Shown here: positions 56,488 to 64,000 of the stretch, piece after piece
Position numbering within the stretch: position 1 is the first letter of the stretch
How the letters are laid out: each line of letters starts with the position of its first letter
Assembly: GCA_963754265.1 (NCBI GenBank)
Contig: CAVWFB010000016.1
Location: forward strand, 434,001 to 498,000
DNA from: AC-32 sp963754265
GTDB lineage: Bacteria > Actinomycetota > Thermoleophilia > Gaiellales > Gaiellaceae
Length of the DNA stretch: 64,000 bases
Reading direction: 5' to 3'
The notes under the pieces: generated by a model
Database searches by the model: none
The model's input: only the letters and a program-made list of their open reading frames with translations
What the model was told of the DNA's origin: nothing
Position numbers and translations under genes: made by a program

Positions 56488-57395
56488 GCAGCGGCCTCCG
56501 TCGTCGCGGTCCTTGCCTTGCCGAGTCGAGCGAGCTTCTCGCGGGCGATCGGCACCGAGACGTACTGGAGGTCGCCGTTCGGGACGAGGGCGATTCTCTC
56601 CGCGCGCTCACCGAGGCGCTGGGCGAAGGCCGCAAGCTCACGCGGCTCCTCGAGCAGTGAGCTGCGCACGTCCACGACGCCGGCGAGCAGCAGCTTCGAG
56701 AAACCGTCCGGCACGTCGCCCAGATGCGTGGCGTAGAAGTCGACTCCGATCCCCTCGACCGGGAGGTCGGCCACGCCCTGCTCCAGCAGCGACCGGGCAT
56801 CGCCGAAGGTGAACCAGATCGCGAGCCTCGGGCCGCCGCCGAGCGCCTCGAGCGCTTCCGAAAGGTCGTCGAGGGAGGCGGACTCCTCGCGCGCGAGGAA
56901 CGGCTCCGCGAGGACGACGAGCTCGGCGTCGAGGGCGTCGAGCTGCGGCTTGAGCACGCCTTCGGCCATCGTCCGCGGCGTGACCCCTGTTCCCTTGGCG
57001 AGCGCGAAGGGCGACGGCAGCGTGACGAGCCTCGGTCCCGGCAGCGGCGAGAGGTAGCGCTCCTCCAGCGCTGCGCCGAGCTTCGGCGTCGCGGAGGTCG
57101 CCTTCGGCGCGCGATAGAAGGTGTTCGTGTCGAGGAATCGCGTGAGGGCGCCCGTCTCGAGCCCGTCCGCAGCCTCGAGCAGCGGCCGGAAGTGATCCTG
57201 CCAGCGCAGCATCCCGTCCGCGAGGAGATCGAGACCGGCGTCCTGTTGTGCGGTCACGCAGGCCGCACCGTCGCGCTCGACCTGTTCCTCGACCGCCTCG
57301 GGCGTCGTCCGCCCGCGGTCGAGGTCACGGGTCGCCTGGACGAGCTCCTCGGAGCGCGGGTAGATCCCCGGAGCAAATGCCCGCAAATCAGCCAC
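56484..57395 (-). CDS. MetE-like domain protein (shorter partner)
   Basis: A 303-residue barrel protein distantly related to MetE/UROD-fold enzymes. GIYPRSEELVQATRDLDRGRTTPEAVEEQ is the typical beginning, and DGMLRWQDHFRPLLEAADGL and AKGTGVTPRTMAEGVL follow the family pattern. The zinc-ligand Cys set of the other partner is not seen, so this half may bind the folate or act as a regulator. The GTG start (57395) overlaps the last 8 bases of atpC. The two MetE-like proteins probably work together. Confidence 0.75.
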   Translation of the reverse strand: MADLRAFAPGIYPRSEELVQATRDLDRGRTTPEAVEEQVERDGAACVTAQQDAGLDLLADGMLRWQDHFRPLLEAADGLETGALTRFLDTNTFYRAPKATSATPKLGAALEERYLSPLPGPRLVTLPSPFALAKGTGVTPRTMAEGVLKPQLDALDAELVVLAEPFLAREESASLDDLSEALEALGGGPRLAIWFTFGDARSLLEQGVADLPVEGIGVDFYATHLGDVPDGFSKLLLAGVVDVRSSLLEEPRELAAFAQRLGERAERIALVPNGDLQYVSVPIAREKLARLGKARTATTEAAA

Positions 57396-57816
57396 GGCCG
57401 GAGACCTCGAGCTGGTTCTCGGCGTGGCGCACTCGCTGCTCCAGCTGCCAGCGGTCGCCGTCGGACTCGCCGCGCTCGAGCCGCTCGAGCTCGGCGCGGG
57501 CGTCCTCGAGCTGCTCGCGCGCCCGCGCATCGTCGATCTCGCGGGCCTCGACGGCGTCGTCCACCAGCGCGAGCGCCCGGTCCTGCTCCACCTTGAAGAA
57601 CCCCGGGCCGGTGGCGAACTCGAGCACGTCCTGGCTGTCGCGATCGCGGTAGATCCTGGTCGAGCCGGCCTTGAGCATGGCCACCAGCGGCGCATGCCGC
57701 GCCAGGACACCGATCTCGCCGGCGTCACCCGGCACGATCAGCATCTCCACCTCACCCTCGAACGCCGCGCCGTCGGGCGTGACGAGGGAGAGTGCGAACG
57801 TCTTCCCGGTCGCCAC
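57388..57816 (-). CDS. atpC: F1F0 ATP synthase epsilon subunit
   Basis: A 142-residue epsilon subunit: a beta-sandwich N-terminal domain (FALSLVTPDGAAFEGEVEMLIVPGDAGEIGVLARHAPLVAML) and a helical C-terminal hairpin (DDARAREQLEDARAELERLERGE). It regulates and couples rotation in F1. The GTG start shares one base with the atpD stop, and its own stop overlaps the first MetE-like gene, so all four genes are tightly coupled. Confidence 0.95.
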   Translation of the reverse strand: MATGKTFALSLVTPDGAAFEGEVEMLIVPGDAGEIGVLARHAPLVAMLKAGSTRIYRDRDSQDVLEFATGPGFFKVEQDRALALVDDAVEAREIDDARAREQLEDARAELERLERGESDGDRWQLEQRVRHAENQLEVSGRG

Positions 57817-59318
57817 TAGGCCGGAACGGGCTCGGCCTCTTCGGGTTCGGCGCTAGCTTCCGCCTGATCTTCCTCGGCCTCGGGCTCGTCGCCCTCGCCG
57901 CGCGCCTTCGTCACCGCCTCGTCGATCGTCCCCACCATGTAGAAGGACTGCTCGGCCAGCTCGTCGTGCTTGCCGTCGAGGATCTCGGTGAAGCCGTTGA
58001 TCGTCTCCTCGAGGCGCACGAACTTGCCGGGCTGGCCCGTGAACGCCTCGGCGACGAACATCGGCTGCGAGAGAAAGCGCTCGATCTTGCGCGCCCGCTG
58101 CACGATCAGGCGATCCTCGTCCGAGAGCTCGTCCATGCCGAGGATCGCGATGATGTCCTGGAGGTCCTTGTACCGCTGCAGCACCTCCTGCACCCGCGTC
58201 GCGGTCTCATAGTGCTCCGGAGACACGATGTCCGGCTGGAGCGCCCGAGACGTCGAGTCCAGCGGGTCGATCGCGGGGTAGATCCCCTTCTCGGAGATCG
58301 GCCGCGAGAGCGTGATGAACGCGTCGAGGTGGGCGAAGGTGTTCGCCGGCGCCGGGTCGGTGAGGTCGTCGGCGGGCACGTAGATCGCCTGCACCGAGGT
58401 GACGGAGCCCTGCCGCGTCGAGGTGATGCGCTCCTGCAACTGCCCCATCTCGGTCGCCAGGGTCGGCTGGTAGCCCACGGCGCTCGGCATCCGGCCGAGG
58501 AGCGCAGAGACCTCGGAGCCCGCCTGCACGAAGCGGAAGATGTTGTCGATGAAGAGCAGGACGTCGCGGCCTCCGCCCTCGTCGCGGAAGTACTCGGCCA
58601 TCGTCAGCCCCGAGAGGCCGACCCGCAGGCGTGCGCCAGGCGGCTCGTTCATCTGCCCGAAGACGAGCGCGGTCGAGTCGATCACGCCCGACTCGGTCAT
58701 CTCGAGCCAGAGGTCGTTGCCCTCGCGCGTGCGCTCGCCCACGCCCGCGAACACCGAGTAGCCCTCGTGCTCCTGGGCGACGTTCCGGATCAGCTCCTGG
58801 ATGAGCACGGTCTTGCCGAGCCCGGCGCCGCCGAAGAGGCCGACCTTGCCGCCGCGCACGAACGGCGCCACGAGGTCGATGACCTTGATCCCGGTCTCGA
58901 AGATCTCCATCGTCGGCTTCAGCGACTCGAACGTCGGAGGGTCGCGGTGAATCGGCCAGCGCTCAGTGTCGGCCGCGATCGCTTCGCCCTCGTCGATCGT
59001 CTCGCCAAGGACGTTGAAGAGGCGGCCGAGCGTCTGCTCTCCGACCGGGACGGTGATCGGAGCACCGGTGTCGATCACGTCGACTCCGCGCGGGATCCCA
59101 TCGGTCGCGTCCATCGCGACCGCGCGCACCCGGTCGTCGCCGAGGTGCTGCTGCACCTCCGCGATCAGGTCGACCGCCCGCCCCTCCGGGCGCTCCGGTA
59201 GCTGAATGCGCAGCGCCGTGTTGATCTCCGGCAGCCGCTCGGTGAAGAGCGCGTCGATCACGACGCCCTTGATCTCGACGATCTTGCCGACGTTCTGGCC
59301 GTTATTTTGGTCAGGCAT
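57816..59318 (-). CDS. atpD: F1F0 ATP synthase beta subunit
   Basis: The 500-residue catalytic subunit. The P-loop is GGAGLGKTVLIQEL, the catalytic Glu lies in GVGERTREGNDLW, and the DELSEED region is DELSDEDRLIV. The acidic C-terminal tail (EAEEDQAEASAEPEEAEP) is longer than usual. The ATG at 59318 follows AGGAGACGC. The other ATP synthase genes (a, c, b, delta, alpha, gamma) are not upstream, so the operon is split here. Confidence 0.97.
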   Translation of the reverse strand: MPDQNNGQNVGKIVEIKGVVIDALFTERLPEINTALRIQLPERPEGRAVDLIAEVQQHLGDDRVRAVAMDATDGIPRGVDVIDTGAPITVPVGEQTLGRLFNVLGETIDEGEAIAADTERWPIHRDPPTFESLKPTMEIFETGIKVIDLVAPFVRGGKVGLFGGAGLGKTVLIQELIRNVAQEHEGYSVFAGVGERTREGNDLWLEMTESGVIDSTALVFGQMNEPPGARLRVGLSGLTMAEYFRDEGGGRDVLLFIDNIFRFVQAGSEVSALLGRMPSAVGYQPTLATEMGQLQERITSTRQGSVTSVQAIYVPADDLTDPAPANTFAHLDAFITLSRPISEKGIYPAIDPLDSTSRALQPDIVSPEHYETATRVQEVLQRYKDLQDIIAILGMDELSDEDRLIVQRARKIERFLSQPMFVAEAFTGQPGKFVRLEETINGFTEILDGKHDELAEQSFYMVGTIDEAVTKARGEGDEPEAEEDQAEASAEPEEAEPVPA

Positions 59319-59550
59319 GCGTCTCCTGGAGAGGTGGCTCGGGTGCGTTGCGGGCCCGGCGCCGTAGCCGGCTGCCAAGCGCGCTGAGTTTACCGAAGCG
59401 CACCCGCTCTCGATCCTCCTCCTGGGGCAGCGAGCGTCGATCCTGCGTGAGCGCCGCCACCCGGGCAGCGTGATCGAGGCTTCAGACGTACGAGGTGATG
59501 AGCGACGGCATCATCGTGCCGTAACCGTAGTCGTTCGAGAGGAGCCGGTG

Positions 59551-60027
59551 TTACGTCGGCTTCTTGCCGCTGCGAGCCAGGACGAGGCTCTTCTTCGGCA
59601 TGTTCGCCATCGCGCGGAACTGGTGTTGAAGCTGGATGTCCCCTGAGTGGAAGTCGTCGGCGCGGATGACCGCCTCGAGGGTCGGGTTCGGCCGCACCTC
59701 GGCGGGATGCGACTGCAGCGAGCCGACAAGCCCCGCGGTCGCCGCGACGGCAGCTGCTGCGACGGCGGCTGCGCCCTGGAAGACGCGGGCGCGAGCGCGG
59801 CGCCTGGACGGAAGCGAGATGGGCTGGGGCAGCGCCTCCAGCGGCGCGACACGCATGCGCGTAACGATCTCGGTCAACTCGACCGAGTAGGCATGGCACG
59901 CCGCGCACCGCTCGAGATGCGTCTCGAGGAGCGCCCGCTCGAAGTCGGAAAGCTCACCGTCGAGCGAGCGGGACGAATATTCGCGCGCGCGGTCGCACAC
60001 GCGGCTCTGTGCCCTCAGTTCTCGCAT
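59551..60027 (-). CDS. zf-HC2-type transmembrane protein (putative anti-sigma factor)
   Basis: A 158-residue protein with the zinc-finger anti-sigma signature H-x3-C-x2-C (LLETHLERCAACHAYS, about residues 36-51). A basic linker and one membrane helix (AAAVAAAAVAATAGLVGSL) come next, and then a short external domain with no recognised fold. It probably binds an ECF sigma factor through the N-terminal part. No sigma gene lies next to it in the window: the gene upstream is a membrane protein and atpD is downstream. Confidence 0.75.
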   Translation of the reverse strand: MRELRAQSRVCDRAREYSSRSLDGELSDFERALLETHLERCAACHAYSVELTEIVTRMRVAPLEALPQPISLPSRRRARARVFQGAAAVAAAAVAATAGLVGSLQSHPAEVRPNPTLEAVIRADDFHSGDIQLQHQFRAMANMPKKSLVLARSGKKPT

Positions 60028-60078
60028 AACCGTTCTGACGCCTATCCCTTGTCGAAGTTAGATGAATGTTTCTGCAGC

Positions 60079-60513
60079 CTAGAACAAGCTATAGCGAGTG
60101 TCGGCCGCAAATCCCAAGAGGATGAGCACAAACCCCAGCAACACATAGATCGCCGACATGTTGATCGTCTCCTCGCGCTCCTCGGGAGTCGCCCACCGAA
60201 CGAAGCGCGAGCCGAACAGCGGGGCGCCGATGTCGCTCTTCAGGCGCACCGGGCCGCGGTTTCCGACGAAGAAGCCCGAGACGAGCCAGAACGAGCCGAC
60301 GAGGTAGAAGCCGATGGCGATCGAGCGGCTGAGCGAGGCGCCGAGCAGCAGGCCGAGGATCACCGACCCGACCACGGTGAAGGCCGCCGCGACGACGATC
60401 AGGACGAGCAGCCGCCGGAGCGCCGCGAGGAGGTGAGGCCCTAGCCGGCCGCCGGCGTCGCCGTCGTCGGTGACGACCCCGCGCGCCTCATTTCCTCTTC
60501 CGTCATCGGCCAT
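60079..60513 (-). CDS. hypothetical membrane protein (144 residues)
   Basis: Two long hydrophobic segments (LLVLIVVAAAFTVVGSVILGLLL and IAIGFYLVGSFWLVSGFFVG) are followed by a cytoplasmic loop (WATPEEREETINM) and a C-terminal helix (SAIYVLLGFVLILLGFAAD). No family is recognised. The ATG at 60513 lies inside the last 73 bases of the upstream ABC ATPase gene, 8 bases after TACCCT, so it may have its own promoter within that gene. Confidence 0.7.
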   Translation of the reverse strand: MADDGRGNEARGVVTDDGDAGGRLGPHLLAALRRLLVLIVVAAAFTVVGSVILGLLLGASLSRSIAIGFYLVGSFWLVSGFFVGNRGPVRLKSDIGAPLFGSRFVRWATPEEREETINMSAIYVLLGFVLILLGFAADTRYSLF

Positions 60514-61532
60514 CGCTCAAGAGGGTAGTGACAAGCGGCCACGTGGCCGTCGCCGAACTCGTACAGCGGCGGCGTCTCCACGTCGCAGTGCCCCTCGCGG
60601 AAGCGCGGACAACGAGGATGGAACCAGCAGGCCGAGGGCGGGTTGATCGGGTTGGGGACGTCGCCTTCGAGCACGATCCGCTTGCGACCGCGGCCCACCT
60701 CGGGATCGGGGACCGGCACGGCCGAGAGCAGCGCGCCCGTGTACGGGTGCTTGGGCTCGCTGTACAGCTGCTGCCGCGCAGCGAGCTCGACGGTGTGGCC
60801 GAGGTACATCACCAGCACGCGATCGGAGATGTGGCGGACGACGTTGAGGTCGTGCGCGATGAAGACGTAGGTCAGGCCGAAGTCCCGCTGCAGGTCCTTG
60901 AGCAGGTTCAAGATCTGGGCCTGCACCGAGACGTCGAGCGCCGAGACGGGCTCGTCGCAGACGATCAGCTTCGGGTTGACGGCGAGCGCGCGCGCTACGC
61001 CGATGCGCTGGCGCTGGCCGCCGGAGAACTCGTGCGGAAAGCGGTTGTAGTGCTCCGGGTTGAGGCCCACGACCTCGAGCAGCTCCTGGACCCGCCGCTT
61101 GACCTCGGCCGGCGTGCCGAGCTTGTGCACCTCGAGGGCCTCGGCGACGATGAAGCCGACCCGCTTGCGCGCGTTCAGCGACGCGTACGGGTCCTGGAAG
61201 ATCATCATCATCTCACGCCTGATCGGGCGCAGCTGGGCGCGGGAGAGGGTCGTGATGTCCCGGCCGTCGAAGACAACGCGGCCGCCGGTGGGATCGAGCA
61301 GGCGCATGACGCAGCGCGCCATCGTGGACTTCCCGCAGCCCGACTCGCCGACGACGCCGAGGGTCTCGCCCTCGCGCACCGTGAACGAGACTCCGTCCAC
61401 CGCCTTCACCGCACCGACTTGCTTCTGGAAGACGATCCCGCGTGTGACCGGGAAGTGCTTCTTTAGGTCTTCGACGACGAGGAGCTCGGAGCCGCTCGAC
61501 TGAAAAGCCGCGGGCTGAGAGTTCGTCGCCAC
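60441..61532 (-). CDS. peptide ABC transporter ATP-binding protein, DppF/OppF type
   Basis: A 363-residue ABC ATPase. Walker A is GESGCGKST, the signature is FSGGQRQRIGVARA, and Walker B is LIVCDEPVSALD. The C-terminal oligo_HPY extension has the Cys cluster CWFHPRCPRFREGHC. It pairs with the DppD-type ATPase encoded immediately upstream (no gap between stop and start) to energise peptide or nickel uptake through the permease. Confidence 0.92.
   Translation of the reverse strand: MATNSQPAAFQSSGSELLVVEDLKKHFPVTRGIVFQKQVGAVKAVDGVSFTVREGETLGVVGESGCGKSTMARCVMRLLDPTGGRVVFDGRDITTLSRAQLRPIRREMMMIFQDPYASLNARKRVGFIVAEALEVHKLGTPAEVKRRVQELLEVVGLNPEHYNRFPHEFSGGQRQRIGVARALAVNPKLIVCDEPVSALDVSVQAQILNLLKDLQRDFGLTYVFIAHDLNVVRHISDRVLVMYLGHTVELAARQQLYSEPKHPYTGALLSAVPVPDPEVGRGRKRIVLEGDVPNPINPPSACWFHPRCPRFREGHCDVETPPLYEFGDGHVAACHYPLERWPMTEEEMRRAGSSPTTATPAAG
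60522..60527 (-). promoter_or_regulatory. putative -10 box (TACCCT) of the 144-residue membrane gene
   Basis: TACCCT lies 8 bases before the ATG and inside the coding sequence of the upstream ATPase gene. It is the same hexamer as at secA. Confidence 0.4.
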
Positions 61533-62552
<1,020 letters not shown>

Positions 62553-62563
62553 GGCTTATCGCC

Positions 62564-63535
62564 TTAGGCCAGCCTGATTCGCGGGTCGATCCAGGCGTAG
62601 AGGAGGTCGACGATGAGGTTGAACACGATGATCGCGAGAGTCGAGAACACCACGATCCCCTCGACCGTTGGCAGGTCGAGCGCGTTCAGCGCTTGTACGG
62701 CTGTCCTTCCTAAGCCTGGCAGGCTGTAGATCGTCTCCGTGAAGACCGCGCCGCCGAGCGCCAGGCCGATGTCCATGCCGAGCATCGTCACCACCGGCAG
62801 AAGCGCGTTCCGCAGCACGTGCACGCGGACGACGCGGCCCTCGGGCGCGCCCTTGGCGCGCGCGGTCCGGACGTAGTCCTCGTTCAAGGCCTCGAGCACG
62901 TTCGCCCTGATCATCCGCACGTAGAGCGCGGCGAAGAGCACGGCGAACGTCATCCACGGCAGGATCATGTGGTAGGCCCACTGCACCGGCCCACCGCAAT
63001 CGGCGCCGGCCGCCGGGTTGATGAAGTCGCAGTAGCCCGAGATCGGCGTGATGCCCCACTTGAAGCCGAAGAAGTAGCTGAAGATGAGCCCGATCCAGAT
63101 CGGGTGCGCTGAGACCCCGATCAGGACGAACGTCATCGAGGCTCGATCTAACAGCGATCGTGGCCGAAGCGCCGAGAGGATTCCGATCGGCAGCGCGATC
63201 ATCATCCACGCGATCGCACCGCCGAACACGAGGGAGGCCGTCACCGGGGCGGCCTTGCCGACCTCCGTGTTGACGGACTCACGGTTGGCGAACGAGCGCC
63301 CGAGATCCTGGTGGATGACGAGGCGGTCGAGGAAGCGCAGGTACTGGATGTAGACCGGCTTGTCGATCCCGAGGTAATGCCTCGCCCGCAGGATCATCTC
63401 GGGCGTCGGGTTCTTTCCGGCGACCGCCCGGGCGGGGTCGGCCGGAATGATGAAGAAGATGATGTAGGTGACGACGGTGACGGCGAGGAAGAGCACGACC
63501 GCCCAGAGCAACCGTCGGATGATGTAGCGAATCAC
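62564..63535 (-). CDS. peptide ABC transporter permease, DppB/OppB type
   Basis: A 323-residue inner-membrane permease. It starts with the DppB signature MIRYIIRRLLWAVVLFLAVTVVTYIIFF. The BPD_transp_1 region has the EAA loop (NEDYVRTARAKGAPEGRVVRVHVLRNALLPVV), and the end is typical (FNLIVDLLYAWIDPRIRLA). The GTG at 63535 has a GAGAGG site some distance upstream. The partner permease of the DppC/OppC type is not present in the operon. Confidence 0.94.
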   Translation of the reverse strand: MIRYIIRRLLWAVVLFLAVTVVTYIIFFIIPADPARAVAGKNPTPEMILRARHYLGIDKPVYIQYLRFLDRLVIHQDLGRSFANRESVNTEVGKAAPVTASLVFGGAIAWMMIALPIGILSALRPRSLLDRASMTFVLIGVSAHPIWIGLIFSYFFGFKWGITPISGYCDFINPAAGADCGGPVQWAYHMILPWMTFAVLFAALYVRMIRANVLEALNEDYVRTARAKGAPEGRVVRVHVLRNALLPVVTMLGMDIGLALGGAVFTETIYSLPGLGRTAVQALNALDLPTVEGIVVFSTLAIIVFNLIVDLLYAWIDPRIRLA

Positions 63536-63599
63536 CTGGTGTTAAGCCTCTCCACCCTCACGTGCGGCGGAACTCTACCGCAGGTTTGCTTACAAGTGA

Positions 63600-63631
63600 G
63601 AAGAGGCGCCGGCCTACGCCGGCGCCTCTTC
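63600..63631 (-). terminator. strong hairpin between binding-protein and permease genes
   Basis: A perfect 14-base inverted repeat (GAAGAGGCGCCGGC ... GCCGGCGCCTCTTC) with a 4-base loop lies 17 bases after the binding-protein stop codon. It has no T-run and probably limits or stabilises transcription so that the binding protein is made in excess over the permease and ATPases. Confidence 0.7.
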
Positions 63632-63648
63632 CCGTGGTCCATCGGTAC

Positions 63649-64000
63649 TTACCCGATGCAGACCGCGCTCAGGTTCATCGATCCGTAGATCGGCTGGTAG
63701 GACCAGCAGCCGACGCGCTTCGAGGTGAACTCACGGACCGTGCGGAAGAAGAGCGGCGCCAGAGGAGCCTGCTTCTTCATCACGTCGCGGTCGATCAGAG
63801 CCCACGCGGCGTAGCGCTTCGAGAGGTTCGAGATGCGACCTGCGGACTGCATCCGGTTGTTGAAGGTCGCGTTGTTGAAGTACGCGTTGTTGTTGTTGTT
63901 CTCCGCCTGGATGTTGCGACCGTCCAGGAGGATGTCGATGAAGTCGACCGGGTCGGGGTAGTCGGCACCCCAGGCCTGGAGGTCGAGATCGTACGGCTCA
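63649..64000 (-). CDS. peptide ABC transporter substrate-binding protein, C-terminal part
   Basis: The frame is open to the right edge of the window, so only the C-terminal 116 residues are seen. AWGADYPDPVDFIDILLDG and the later SNLSKRYAAWALIDRDVMKKQAPLAPLFF are typical of the SBP_bac_5 family (extracytoplasmic peptide- or nickel-binding lipoproteins). The last Cys (AVCIG) is unusual for this end. It is the first gene of the transporter operon in the visible part. Confidence 0.9.
   Translation of the reverse strand, partial: EPYDLDLQAWGADYPDPVDFIDILLDGRNIQAENNNNNAYFNNATFNNRMQSAGRISNLSKRYAAWALIDRDVMKKQAPLAPLFFRTVREFTSKRVGCWSYQPIYGSMNLSAVCIG

Noticed and set aside
53372..56736. Long plus-strand open frames opposite the LCP and MetE-like genes
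   Set aside because: Composition (runs of Arg, Val, Glu and Asp without motifs) is that of antisense frames. The minus-strand genes have clear domains.

Overview
The window is a 64 kb piece of a high-GC bacterial chromosome. Its gene content is actinobacterial: comF, hpf, secA, prfB, ftsE, ftsX, rnr and smpB lie in one conserved run, with an LCP-family cell-wall protein, zf-HC2 and LuxR regulators, and many leaderless-looking starts. I infer a deep-branching actinobacterium, possibly Thermoleophilia/Gaiellales-like. That placement rests on gene order and protein style, because no rRNA gene is present. Most genes lie on the minus strand.

Layout. 0-26 kb is an accessory and housekeeping mixture: a partial phosphotransferase, an AAA-type ATPase, a P450, GNAT proteins, a secreted trypsin-like protease, cupins, a methyltransferase, a PEP-mutase-family enzyme, a TOPRIM protein, an SQR-like flavoprotein, a tandem MshEN protein, an MFS pump, WrbA, a CDF transporter, a DyP peroxidase, an HxlR regulator, Lon, RecQ, an aldo/keto reductase, MsrA and a MerR-DUF1835 fusion. 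26.3-33.2 kb looks like decaying inserted DNA next to the tmRNA gene (ssrA). Two extra copies of the ssrA 3' end lie at 26.36 and 27.97 kb, before the real gene at 33.15-33.52 kb. Between them sit a frameshifted secreted protein, two coupled small genes, a frameshifted LuxR-type ATPase regulator and a frameshifted drug exporter. 33.5-48.6 kb is the conserved core: a sensor kinase, a GNAT plus hydrolase-cyclase pair, smpB, rnr, ftsX, ftsE, prfB (with a programmed +1 frameshift), secA, hpf and comF. 48.7-55.2 kb is an envelope and nucleotide-sugar group (two sugar nucleotidyltransferases, a sugar-phosphate-isomerase-type cupin, a UDP-sugar dehydrogenase, an LCP protein) with ahcY inside it. 55.3-59.3 kb is atpD-atpC followed by two MetE-like genes, ending in a clear terminator. 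59.5-64 kb holds a zf-HC2 membrane protein and a peptide ABC transporter operon (binding protein, permease, two ATPases) with no second permease.

How the genes work together. tmRNA and SmpB form the trans-translation system, and RNase R and Lon fit the same quality-control theme. FtsEX, SecA, RF2 and HPF serve division, export, termination and ribosome hibernation. AhcY and the two MetE-like proteins could close a methyl cycle. The LuxR regulator shares a 16-bp motif with the promoters of the exporter and of the small-gene pair, which suggests a self-contained regulon inside the ssrA-linked insert.

Regulatory style. Many genes have a TANNNT box 6-9 bases before the start codon and no Shine-Dalgarno sequence, as expected for leaderless mRNAs. 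A minority have clear AGGAG-type sites. No CRISPR array, integrase, transposase, rRNA or intact tRNA gene was seen. The only long non-protein stretch is the tmRNA gene. The other gaps are under about 300 bases; 27,886-28,113 holds only one ssrA 3'-end copy, and 59,319-59,550 shows nothing recognisable.
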